Shown piece after piece: positions 35,997-44,101 of a stretch of 64,000 bases of DNA. The notes beneath the pieces were generated by a model. That model was given only the letters and a program-made list of their open reading frames with translations, had not been told where the DNA came from and made no database searches. The stretch is from positions 1 to 64,000 of the forward strand of contig NZ_JBHLXC010000012.1 of NCBI RefSeq assembly GCF_042432495.1, read 5' to 3'. Numbering within the stretch: the first letter of the stretch is position 1; each line of letters begins with the position of its first letter. Position numbers and translations under genes: made by a program. This DNA comes from Pseudochelatococcus lubricantis (GTDB taxonomy: Bacteria > Pseudomonadota > Alphaproteobacteria > Rhizobiales > Beijerinckiaceae).

Positions 35997-37070
35997 ATGC
36001 TGCGCGGCGCCCGCTATCTGTTTGTCGCCGCCTTGCTGGGACTGGTGCCGGCACGCGGTTCTTCGGATGGCGCACTGCGCGCGGCCTACTCCGGACCCGT
36101 GAGCGAATGGCCGGCCGCGACGCTCGATAACGGCGTGAACTTCGTCGAATTCGCTCCCCTGCCGGTCACCACGGCGGCGGAAGGGGCAGCCCGCAAGGCG
36201 GTGCTCGGCGCGCGACTGTTCGCCGATCCCGCCCTTTCCGTGAACGGTTCCCTGTCATGCGCGTCCTGCCACGATCCGGCCGCCGGCTTCACGATCCGCT
36301 CGGCCCATGCCCTCGGGCACGACGGCACGCCGGGCCTGCGCAATCCGACTGCGCTTCTTGACACGCCCGCGCGTTCCGCCTTCGGTTGGGACGGCGCGCC
36401 GGTCAGCCTTCACGAACGGCTGCTGATGCCGCTGACCGACAGGTCGGAGATGGGTAACCCCGGTCTCGGGGATGTCCTGGCCCGCATAAAGGAGGCGCCC
36501 GGCTATCGGGCATCGTTCGGGGAGGCGTTCGGCACAAGCGGGATCGACGCCCCGCGCCTCGCGGAAGCTCTCGCGGCCTATCTCGTGGCGCAACCGCGCG
36601 AGAACCGGTTTGACCGCTTCCTGGCCGGCGACCACAACGCGCTGTCGGACCGAGAGATCGAGGGACTTCACCTGTTCCGAACCAAGGCCGGCTGCGCGAA
36701 CTGCCATTTCGGGCCGCGCCTCACCGACGACGGTTTTCACAACCTCCGCCTCTCGTCGTTTCGCGAGCCGCGCGAAGATCTCGGTCGATACCGGGTGACG
36801 AGCCGGCCGGAGGACATCGGCCGGTTCCAGACGCCGAGCCTGCGCAGCGTCGCGGACACCGCGCCGTATATGCATCACGGCCACGTCGGCAGCCTGGAAG
36901 GTGTCGTCAACTTCTACGCGCGCGGCGGCGGCGAGGTATGGGCGCGGAATGCCCGCGAGGCGGCGGATCCGATGTATCCCCATGCGGCGGCGTTGTCGCC
37001 GCACATACGGCCGCTCGACCTCGGCGCGGAGGAGAAGGCCGCGCTGGTCGCGTTCCTGAAAACGCTCTGA
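35997..37070 (+). CDS. Di-heme cytochrome c peroxidase/MauG-family protein
   Basis: The 357-residue periplasmic protein has a signal peptide (LFVAALLGLVPARG). Two CxxCH heme sites are visible: CASCH near residue 87 and CANCH near 233. The family elements LFADPALSVNGSLSCASCHD, GAPVSLHERLLMPLTD and FQTPSLRSVADTAPYMHHGH follow. Members reduce hydrogen peroxide or, like MauG, modify partner proteins. It starts 12 bp after the SCO1-like gene. The coupling with a copper chaperone suggests a respiratory or protein-maturation role. Confidence 0.9.
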   Translation: MLRGARYLFVAALLGLVPARGSSDGALRAAYSGPVSEWPAATLDNGVNFVEFAPLPVTTAAEGAARKAVLGARLFADPALSVNGSLSCASCHDPAAGFTIRSAHALGHDGTPGLRNPTALLDTPARSAFGWDGAPVSLHERLLMPLTDRSEMGNPGLGDVLARIKEAPGYRASFGEAFGTSGIDAPRLAEALAAYLVAQPRENRFDRFLAGDHNALSDREIEGLHLFRTKAGCANCHFGPRLTDDGFHNLRLSSFREPREDLGRYRVTSRPEDIGRFQTPSLRSVADTAPYMHHGHVGSLEGVVNFYARGGGEVWARNAREAADPMYPHAAALSPHIRPLDLGAEEKAALVAFLKTL

Positions 37071-37096
37071 TCCGGGGGAACATGCCCCGGATCAGT

Positions 37097-37420
37097 TCAA
37101 TGATGGTCCAGACGGCTCATGATCTCCGGCGCCGGGCGGGTTCTTCCCTCCTTCGTCCAGCCGATCGATCGCCGGTAACTGCCGAACGCGCCCTGTTCCT
37201 CAAGCGCGGCGGCGGTCACGCCCGTCACGCCGTCCGCCTTCTGCGCCACATAGAGCGCGTCTTCCGGGCAGTAGGCCTCGCACATGAAGCACGTCTGGCA
37301 GTCGTCCTGACGGGCGATGAGCGGAATGCCGCCCTTCACCGCGTCGAAGACATTGGTCGGGCAGATGTTGACGCAGATGTTGCAACTGGTGCAGCGATCC
37401 TTGCTGATGACCTCGATCAT
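37097..37420 (-). CDS. 4Fe-4S ferredoxin subunit (AprB-like)
   Basis: The 107-residue protein carries two clusters: CTSCNICVNICP near residue 10-21 and CQTCFMCEAYCP near 41-52, both CxxCxxCxxxCP. The C-terminal ~45 residues are an extension without cysteines. ATG 37420 overlaps the stop of the flavoprotein gene (37417) by four bases. The pair resembles the adenylylsulfate-reductase layout, AprA flavoprotein plus AprB ferredoxin, and is probably a cytoplasmic electron-transfer complex. Confidence 0.88.
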   Translation of the reverse strand: MIEVISKDRCTSCNICVNICPTNVFDAVKGGIPLIARQDDCQTCFMCEAYCPEDALYVAQKADGVTGVTAAALEEQGAFGSYRRSIGWTKEGRTRPAPEIMSRLDHH

Positions 37421-39039
37421 GCCGCCAGCACCTCCTGCTCCGGCGCGGACGCGCGTTCGCGACCGATCCAGACCTCGTCGAGGCCTCCGGCGATCGTGTG
37501 GTGAAGCTGCGCATCGTCCTTCTCCGGGAAGTCCTCGCGCTTGTGCATGCCGCGCGACTCCGTCCGCGACAGGGCGCTGCGGTACATCCAGCGGGAGGTG
37601 GCGAGCATGGCGACGCTCTCGCGGGTGCGCTGCGCCTCGTCCAGCGAAGCGGCCTGCGCGGTGCGGATGCCGGACCACAGGGCATCCAGACGGCCAAGCG
37701 AATCCGCAAGCCGCTCGCCCGAGCGCTGATAGTTGCGCTCATAAGGGGTCACTTCGGCCTGCACGGCGCTGACGAGCGCGCGGGCGTCGATGGCGCGGCC
37801 CGTTCCGTCGGCGACGCCGGCGCCGCCCGCCCGCAGATAGCGGCGAGAACGGCCGCGACAATCCCGCCCGTGCCCGGCAGCCGAACTCCCGGCCCAGAAG
37901 CCGGAGGACATGGCCCAGGCGGCGTTGTGGCTGCCGCCGCCGGTGAAGGCGCCGCAGATCAGCTCCCGCGTCGCCGCGTCGCCGGCGGCGTAAAGTCCCG
38001 GCACCGTAGTGGCGCAGCCGTTGTCGACAATCCGCAGGCCGCCGGTGCCGCGCACCGTGCCTTCCAGAAGCAGGGTTATCGGGAAGCGCTCGCGGAACGG
38101 ATCGATGCCCGCGCGGTCGAGCGGCAGGAAGAAGTTCGGCTGCGAGTGGCGCATTGCCTGCTCGGTTTCGGCGTCCGCCTTGTCAAGCCGGGCGAACACC
38201 CGCCGGGTGGCCAGCGCGCGGGCAATTGCGGAGCGCCCGCCCTTCGACGCCGCGCCCGGCACGGGACTGCCGTCCTCGAACGTGAAGCTCGCCCACTCGT
38301 AGAAGCGCGTCTTGGTGACCGAGCCGCCCTCCAGCGCCATCGCATAGGCGCTGGAAAACTCCATGCCCGACAGCTCCGCGCCAAGCTCGGCCGCCAGCAG
38401 CAGGCCGTCGCCCGTCAGCACGTTGCAGCCCAGCGCCCTGCTCAGAAAGGCGCAGCCGCCCGTGGCGATGACCACCGCGCCCGCCCGCACGAGCCACGTA
38501 TCGCCCTTCTGGCGGCGCACGCCGGCGGCGCCGGCCACCGCGCCGGTTTCATCGCGCAGAAGCTCCGTCGCCGGACTCTGGTCGAGGATTTTGACGCCGG
38601 CGGCCTTGGTGCGCTTGCGCATCAACCGCATGTAATCCGGCCCGTTCAGGCTGACGCGGATGGGCCGCCCCTCGCCGTCGTTCGGGAACGGATAGCCCCA
38701 TTCGGCAAGGTGATTGACGTTCCTGTACGTCTGGTCGAGCGTGCGGCGCATCCAGGCCGGATCGGCGAGCCGCCCGCCGAGATCCCAGCGGCTGTTCATG
38801 GCCTTGCCGCGGCGGGCGGGATCCGGCGGCACGTACCACACGCCCGTGCCGGAAGGCGCCGTCGCACCGGAGGAGCCGCAGAAGCCCTTGTCGACCAGCA
38901 CGACCCGCGCGCCCTTGCCTGCGGCGGCGATCGCCGCCCAGGTTCCCGCCGGCCCGCCGCCGATGACGAGCACATCGGCGTCGAGTTCGAGCGAGGCCGA
39001 CGGCTCCGCGATGTTCGCGATGGTGGATGAGATCGTCAT
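37417..39039 (-). CDS. AprA/fumarate-reductase-like FAD flavoprotein
   Basis: The 540-residue protein has an N-terminal FAD site (ADVLVIGGGPAGTWAAIAAAG near residues 21-40), then VVLVDKGFCGSSGATAPSGTG. A second FAD segment is TTVPGLYAAGDAATRELICG near residue 370. The order fits the succinate-dehydrogenase/adenylylsulfate-reductase alpha family. It is coupled to a two-cluster ferredoxin. From memory, such aprAB-like pairs sit beside sulfonate importers in rhizobia, where the role is unproven. A degenerate 6-7-6 palindrome lies at 39100-39118. ATG 39039 is preceded by GGGAGA about 11 bases upstream. Confidence 0.85.
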   Translation of the reverse strand: MTISSTIANIAEPSASLELDADVLVIGGGPAGTWAAIAAAGKGARVVLVDKGFCGSSGATAPSGTGVWYVPPDPARRGKAMNSRWDLGGRLADPAWMRRTLDQTYRNVNHLAEWGYPFPNDGEGRPIRVSLNGPDYMRLMRKRTKAAGVKILDQSPATELLRDETGAVAGAAGVRRQKGDTWLVRAGAVVIATGGCAFLSRALGCNVLTGDGLLLAAELGAELSGMEFSSAYAMALEGGSVTKTRFYEWASFTFEDGSPVPGAASKGGRSAIARALATRRVFARLDKADAETEQAMRHSQPNFFLPLDRAGIDPFRERFPITLLLEGTVRGTGGLRIVDNGCATTVPGLYAAGDAATRELICGAFTGGGSHNAAWAMSSGFWAGSSAAGHGRDCRGRSRRYLRAGGAGVADGTGRAIDARALVSAVQAEVTPYERNYQRSGERLADSLGRLDALWSGIRTAQAASLDEAQRTRESVAMLATSRWMYRSALSRTESRGMHKREDFPEKDDAQLHHTIAGGLDEVWIGRERASAPEQEVLAA

Positions 39040-39099
39040 GGTTCCGTGTCTCCCAGGGCCGGTTTCCGAATGCCTGACTCGCTGCAATAAATATATTAA

Positions 39100-39118
39100 T
39101 TCTATAAATTGAATAGTT
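39100..39118. promoter_or_regulatory. Degenerate operator TTCTAT-N7-ATAGTT
   Basis: TTCTATAAATTGAATAGTT keeps the TCTA/TAG spacing of the palindromes at 20428 and 34412, 61-79 bp upstream of the AprA-like gene. A lone half-site ATAGAC occurs at 39230-39235 before the next gene. Confidence 0.45.
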
Positions 39119-39283
39119 AAATTAGTCGGCGCAAGCGTCAAGCAAAAAAATTTGCCGCCCCCCCCTCACCGGTGCGGCGGCCCCGCCCGCGGGCCGTGAA
39201 AACCGCTTGCCCGATTAATCATAAACATTATAGACATAGTCGTATTATGGATTATGCGGGCGCCCGCGACCGCCCTGCAACAG

Positions 39284-39323
39284 CGGAGCATCATCCGGTT
39301 CTGTCGGGCCGGATGATGCTCCG
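39284..39323 (+). promoter_or_regulatory. Perfect 15-bp leader hairpin before the second flavin monooxygenase
   Basis: CGGAGCATCATCCGG (39284-39298) pairs exactly with 39309-39323 around a 10-base loop. It ends only seven bases before the AAAGGAACGGAG ribosome site and 18 bases before the ATG, with no T-run, so it is more likely a leader regulatory structure or stabiliser than a terminator. Confidence 0.6.
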
Positions 39324-39341
39324 GCCCGGAAAGGAACGGAG

Positions 39342-40691
39342 ATGACAACGCCCCAGCGGCAGCTCAACCTCAACATCGGCATCAACACCACGGGCTACGG
39401 CGGCCGCGCATGGAAGGCGCGCAGCGGCAGCGCCGCCGACATCACCGATCCGGCCTACTACTTCCGGTTGGCGCAGCTCGCGCATCGCGGGCGGTTCGAT
39501 GCGCTGTTCCTCTCCGACCATCCGGCCCTGATGCGCGACTCCGGGCAGCGACCGCTGCACACGCTCGATCCGCTGATCCTGCTGACGTTCCTCGCCGGGC
39601 AGGTGCCGGACATCGGGCTCGTGGCGACGATCTCGACAACGTACAACTCACCCTACAACCTCGCGCGGCGGGCGCAGAGCATCGACGTGCTGACCGGCGG
39701 GCGGCTCGTGGTCAATCTGGTTTCCTCGTTCAATCCGGCAGTCGCGGCCAATTTCGGCAATGAGCCGCTGCCGCCGCGCGAGGTGCGCTACGCCCGCGCC
39801 ATCGAGTTCGTCGACGTGGCCAAGCAGCTCTGGTCGAGCTGGGACCCGGCGGAATCGGGCGAGGTGCCGCCCGACCATTTCTGGGATGCGTCGGCCGCGC
39901 ACGAGATCGCGCATGAAGGCCGTTTCTTCTCGGTGCGGGGCCCGCTCAACGTGCCGTGGGGGCCGCAGGGCCATCCGGTGCTAGCGCAGGCGGGCGCCTC
40001 CGACCGGGGAATCGACTTTGCCGCGCTGCATGGCGAGATCATCTACGCCAATGTTCTCTCCCGCCCTGCCGGCCGCGCCTTCGGCGAGAGGCTGCGCAAC
40101 CGGGCGCGCGCCCTCGGCCGCGATCCCGCCGGTATACGCATCGTGCCCGGCGTGGTGCCGGTGGTGGCCGAAAGCCGCGAAGCGGCGTTGCGCAAGCACG
40201 AAATCCTGAGCGGTACGGGCTCCGAAGACGGTCTCCTGCGCCGCTTCGCCATCGAGTCGGGCCTCGACCTCGCGACCTTCGACCCCGATGCGCCGCTCGA
40301 CCCCGCGCGTTTCGTGCCGGACCAGAACCGGCAATGGGCGGTGGGAATGGCGCTCGGCCTGTCCGAACTCCTGACCCATGAAACGCTGACCGCCCGGCAG
40401 GCCGTGCGCCGCTCCGAGGGGCATCATCGTCTGGTGCTCGGCACGCCCGAGGACGTGGCCGATCAGCTCATCGACCTCTGGCAGGACGGCACGGTCGACG
40501 GCTATACGGTGCAGCCGCTTGTGGCGCCCGACGACATCTCCCTTTTCGTGGACAAGGTCATTCCGGTGCTGCAGGACCGCGGCGTGTTCCGGCGCGAATA
40601 TGCGGGCGACACGGTGCGGGAGCGCTACGGCCTGCCCTTCCCCGCCAGGAGCCCCGCCCGCGTGGCGCAACCGCATGAAAAGGCCTCCTGA
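39342..40691 (+). CDS. Second NtaA/SnaA/DszA-family FMNH2-dependent monooxygenase
   Basis: This 449-residue luciferase-fold protein shows LNLNIGINTTGYGGRAWKA, YYFRLAQLAHRGRFDALFLS, LARRAQSIDVLTGGRLVVNL and VSSFNPAVAANFGNE. QGHPVLAQAGASDRGIDFAA and a C-terminal DGYTVQPLVAP follow. It belongs to the same family as the protein at 25804 but is clearly diverged, so the two probably attack different substrates. It needs FMNH2 from a reductase not seen here. ATG 39342 follows a strong GGA-rich site. It is divergent from the AprA-like operon. Confidence 0.9.
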   Translation: MTTPQRQLNLNIGINTTGYGGRAWKARSGSAADITDPAYYFRLAQLAHRGRFDALFLSDHPALMRDSGQRPLHTLDPLILLTFLAGQVPDIGLVATISTTYNSPYNLARRAQSIDVLTGGRLVVNLVSSFNPAVAANFGNEPLPPREVRYARAIEFVDVAKQLWSSWDPAESGEVPPDHFWDASAAHEIAHEGRFFSVRGPLNVPWGPQGHPVLAQAGASDRGIDFAALHGEIIYANVLSRPAGRAFGERLRNRARALGRDPAGIRIVPGVVPVVAESREAALRKHEILSGTGSEDGLLRRFAIESGLDLATFDPDAPLDPARFVPDQNRQWAVGMALGLSELLTHETLTARQAVRRSEGHHRLVLGTPEDVADQLIDLWQDGTVDGYTVQPLVAPDDISLFVDKVIPVLQDRGVFRREYAGDTVRERYGLPFPARSPARVAQPHEKAS

Positions 40692-40719
40692 CCCGACACG
40701 GAAGGGTGCCGCGCAAACC

Positions 40720-40746
40720 GGTGCCGCGACCGCTGTTCGCGGCACC
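40720..40746. terminator. Possible terminator hairpin after the flavin monooxygenase
   Basis: A 9-bp perfect stem, 40720-40728 with 40738-40746, nine-base loop, 29 bp past the stop. No T-run follows, so this is weakly supported. Confidence 0.4.
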
Positions 40747-40811
40747 GATGGCGGTGTAATATGGGGCACGCCGTTCGCGACGACGGCGACAAAAAAGGAG
40801 CCAAGGCCATC

Positions 40812-43286
40812 ATGCCATCAGGTTCTGACCTGCCCTACAGCGGAACGCCCCCCTCCACGCCGGCAGCGCTTTCGCCGGAACTTCTTTACCGCCGCGCCGA
40901 TTTGTCCGGCCTCATCTTCACGTCGACGGCGGACGTGCCGCCGCTCGACGGCATCGCCGGGCAGGACCGCGCCGTGGACGCCGTCCGCTTCGCCGCCAAG
41001 ATCGCGAAGCCCGGTTTCAACCTGTTCGTCATCGGGCGGGCGGAGGCCGACATGCGCCGGACCGTTCGCTCGATGCTGGAGCCGCTGGCGGCGACGGACG
41101 AGCCGCCGCCGGACCAGGTCTACGTGAACAATTTCGCCGATCCGCAGCGCCCCATCGCGCTCGCCCTCCCCGCCGGACGGGCGCCCCAGTTCAGCAAGGC
41201 CATGCGCGCCCTGATCGACGATCTCGGCGCCGCCCTGCCGGCCGCTTTTTCGAGCGAAGAGTACCAGACCCGCCGCGGCGCCATCGAGGAAGTGTTTCAG
41301 AAGAAGCAGGCGGACGCATTCACCGCGCTACACGGCAAGGCAAGGGAGAAACAACTCGTCCTGCTGCGCACGCCGATGGGTTTCACCCTCGCGCCGGCGC
41401 GCGACGGGCAGGTGGTGCCGCCCGAAGAGTTCCGCAACTGGGACAAGGACAAGCAGCAGAAGGTGCAGGGGGACATCCTCCCGCTCGAAAAGGAGCTGGA
41501 GCGCATCATGCGCCATGTTCCCGCGTGGGAGAAGGAGCGCCGCGACGACGTCCGCAAGCTCGACCGCGACATGGCGACGCTCGCCATCGGCCAGTCGATA
41601 GACGAGGCCAAGGCGGACTTTGCCGACCTTCCGGCGGTGATCGCGCAGTTCGAGGCGGTGCGCAGCGACCTCATCGAGAACGTCGCCATGTTCGTGATGA
41701 AGGGCGAAGGCGGCGAGCCGATCGTCGTCGACTCCGGCACCGGCGGGCCGTTCGACCGTTACCTCGTCAACGTGCTGGTGACGCGCGAGCCCGACGCGCG
41801 TGGCCTGCCGATCGTCGAGGAACTGCACCCCACGCTCGGCAACCTGGTCGGCCGCGTGGAATACCTTTCCCGGCAAGGGGCGCTCGTCACCAACTTCCGG
41901 CTCATCAAGGCGGGGGCGCTCCACCGCGCCAACGGCGGCTACCTGCTCCTCGACGCGCGCAGCCTGCTGACCGAGCCGTTCAGCTGGGCGGCGCTGAAGC
42001 GTGCGCTCGGACAGGGCAAGGTGACGATCGAGGATGCCGGCCGCGTCCTCGGCCTCACCAGCACCGTCACGCTGGAGCCGGCCCCGATCGCGCTCGATCT
42101 CAAGGTCGTCTTGTTCGGCGAGCGGATGCTCTACTATCTGCTCGTGAGCATCGACCCGGAACTGAGCGAGCATTTCAAGGTGCTGGCCGATTTCGAGGAC
42201 GACATCACCCGCACGCCCGACAGCGAGGCGGCGCTTGCCCGGCTCGTCGCCTCCGTCGCCGGACGCGAGGGCCTGCGCCCCATCGCGCGCGACGGCGTCG
42301 CCCTCTTGGTCGAGCATGCGGCGCGGCTCGCCGACGACGCGGGCAAGCTCACGCTCCTCGTCGATCTCATCCGCGACGTCGCCATGGAGGCGGACTTCTG
42401 GGCCGGCGAGACAGGCGAAGGCGTCATCTCGGCCGAGCATGTCGCCCGGGCGCTCGACAAGCGCGAGTGGCGGGCGTCGCGCCTGCGCGATCGCTCGAAG
42501 GAGTCGATCCTCAAGGACATCGCCCTCATCCGCACCGAAGGGAAGACGACCGGGCAGATCAACGGGCTCAGCGTGATCGAACTCGGCGGCTTCCGCTTCG
42601 GCAGGCCGACGCGCATCACCTGCCGCGTGCGGCCGGGCGGCGGCCAGGTGGTCGACATCGAGCGGGAAGCGAAGCTCGGCGGGCCGATCCACTCCAAGGG
42701 CGTGCTGATCCTTGCCGGCTTTCTGGCCGGCCGCTATGCGCTCGATGCACCGATGTCGCTCTACGCCAGCCTCGTCTTCGAGCAGTCCTACGGTGGAGTG
42801 GAAGGCGACAGCGCGTCCTCGGCGGAGCTTTACACGCTGCTCTCGGCACTGGCCGACGCGCCGCTGCGGCAGGACATCGCCGTGACGGGCTCCGTCAACC
42901 AGCACGGCGAGGTGCAGGCCATCGGCGGCGTCAACGAGAAGATCGAGGGCTTTTTCGACGTCTGCAACGCGCGCCGGCTGACGGGACGGCAGGGCGTCGC
43001 GATCCCGCGATCCAACGTCCAGCACCTGATGCTGCGCAAGGATATCGTCGACGCCTGCGCCGCGGGCCGGTTCTCCATCTACCCCGTCGCGTCCATCGAC
43101 GAGGGTCTTCAACTGCTGACCGGGCTTCCGGCGGGAGAGCGCGGGGAGGACGGTCGCTATCCGGCGGACACGCTCAACGGGCGCGTCGAACAGCGGCTGC
43201 ATGATTACGCGAAAACGCTCCAGCGTTTCGGCAAGGCGAACCCCGCCGCGCAGGAAGGCTCCGGAACGGCGGAGGATGCCTCATGA
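40812..43286 (+). CDS. Lon-family AAA protease (AAA_32/LonB-like)
   Basis: The 824-residue protein has a central AAA-like region and a C-terminal Lon peptidase domain. The peptidase dyad is Ser in VEGDSASSAELYTLLSALAD and Lys in GGVNEKIEGFFDVC. The N-terminal PGFNLFVIGRAEADMRRTVR occupies the Walker A place but lacks GKT, while ANGGYLLLDARSLLTEP gives the family's Walker B-like site. It is an ATP-linked or ATP-independent cytoplasmic protease of the group near PF13654, longer than LonB of archaea but without the canonical Lon N-domain. ATG 40812 follows AAGGAG by 11 bases. The next gene overlaps by four bases. Confidence 0.88.
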   Translation: MPSGSDLPYSGTPPSTPAALSPELLYRRADLSGLIFTSTADVPPLDGIAGQDRAVDAVRFAAKIAKPGFNLFVIGRAEADMRRTVRSMLEPLAATDEPPPDQVYVNNFADPQRPIALALPAGRAPQFSKAMRALIDDLGAALPAAFSSEEYQTRRGAIEEVFQKKQADAFTALHGKAREKQLVLLRTPMGFTLAPARDGQVVPPEEFRNWDKDKQQKVQGDILPLEKELERIMRHVPAWEKERRDDVRKLDRDMATLAIGQSIDEAKADFADLPAVIAQFEAVRSDLIENVAMFVMKGEGGEPIVVDSGTGGPFDRYLVNVLVTREPDARGLPIVEELHPTLGNLVGRVEYLSRQGALVTNFRLIKAGALHRANGGYLLLDARSLLTEPFSWAALKRALGQGKVTIEDAGRVLGLTSTVTLEPAPIALDLKVVLFGERMLYYLLVSIDPELSEHFKVLADFEDDITRTPDSEAALARLVASVAGREGLRPIARDGVALLVEHAARLADDAGKLTLLVDLIRDVAMEADFWAGETGEGVISAEHVARALDKREWRASRLRDRSKESILKDIALIRTEGKTTGQINGLSVIELGGFRFGRPTRITCRVRPGGGQVVDIEREAKLGGPIHSKGVLILAGFLAGRYALDAPMSLYASLVFEQSYGGVEGDSASSAELYTLLSALADAPLRQDIAVTGSVNQHGEVQAIGGVNEKIEGFFDVCNARRLTGRQGVAIPRSNVQHLMLRKDIVDACAAGRFSIYPVASIDEGLQLLTGLPAGERGEDGRYPADTLNGRVEQRLHDYAKTLQRFGKANPAAQEGSGTAEDAS

Positions 43287-44035
43287 GCGACCGGCGCTAC
43301 AGACGCATCGTCATCCATCTGCGCGGCGGCGCGTTCCACACGGAGGCAGTGCGGCTCGCGGGCGACCTCGCCCGCCTGATGGGCATCGACCTGCTCGGCC
43401 GCTTCGTCCGCGACGAGAACGTCGCCCGGCTCGCCGGGCTGCCCGCCGTTCGCGAGTTCCGGCTGCCGGAGCGGGAATGGCACACGATCGAGGACGCCTC
43501 CGCCACCATGGAACTCGCCGCAGCGGCCTCGCGCCGCCTGTTCGCGCAGGTGGCGGGCGCCTGCTCCGCCCGCTATCTCTTCGAAACGGCCCCCGCCCTG
43601 AACGGCATGCCTGAGGCGGAGGACATCGTCGTCGTGCCCCCGCGCGGCGCCGGCGAACCCGCCCCCACGCGCACGGAGGCCGAACCGAAGGGGGCAGCCG
43701 GAATGCTCTTCGTGCCTTACCGGATCGCGCGGCGGCAGGGTCCGGTTATCGCCTTCACGGCGGGAAGCGACGAGCCGGCGCTCGCCACCGCCGCCGCCAT
43801 CGCGGCCTCCGCCGGCGAGCGCCTGCTGCACCTGAGACTGCCGGAAACGCCCGGCATCCCGGCAGCACCCGGACCGGGCTTCCCCACGCCGAGACTCGTC
43901 GTCTTCGGCCGGATGCCCGCCGACACGGACCTGCCGGCAGCGATGCTGCGGCGGGGGATTCCCGTGCTGATCCTGCGGGAGGACAGGCCCGCCGAACCGG
44001 CAGAGCCGCCGCGGCGGCCGGAAAACCATGGATGA
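43283..44035 (+). CDS. Universal-stress-like hypothetical protein coupled to Lon
   Basis: The 250-residue protein starts RYRRIVIHLRGGAFHTEAVR and LAGDLARLMGIDLLGRFVRD, which looks like the beta-alpha start of a Usp/HUP fold. GPVIAFTAGSDEPALATAAA and AASAGERLLHLRLPE in the second half suggest a tandem, degenerate second Usp lobe. No ATP-binding GxxGxxS motif is obvious, so nucleotide binding is doubtful. ATG 43283 overlaps the protease stop at 43286, implying coupled expression. It may regulate or deliver substrates to the protease, which is inference. Confidence 0.65.
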   Translation: MSDRRYRRIVIHLRGGAFHTEAVRLAGDLARLMGIDLLGRFVRDENVARLAGLPAVREFRLPEREWHTIEDASATMELAAAASRRLFAQVAGACSARYLFETAPALNGMPEAEDIVVVPPRGAGEPAPTRTEAEPKGAAGMLFVPYRIARRQGPVIAFTAGSDEPALATAAAIAASAGERLLHLRLPETPGIPAAPGPGFPTPRLVVFGRMPADTDLPAAMLRRGIPVLILREDRPAEPAEPPRRPENHG

Positions 44036-44101
44036 CCGACCGCCCCGCCTGACGGCATTGGCGGATCAAGGCGCGCGCCGGCGTGGCCCTGTCCGGGTCG
44101 G

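Noticed and set aside
41328..43202. 624-codon minus-strand frame inside the Lon gene
   Set aside because: It is antisense to a clear Lon protease with an intact Ser-Lys dyad, and has shadow-type amino-acid composition.
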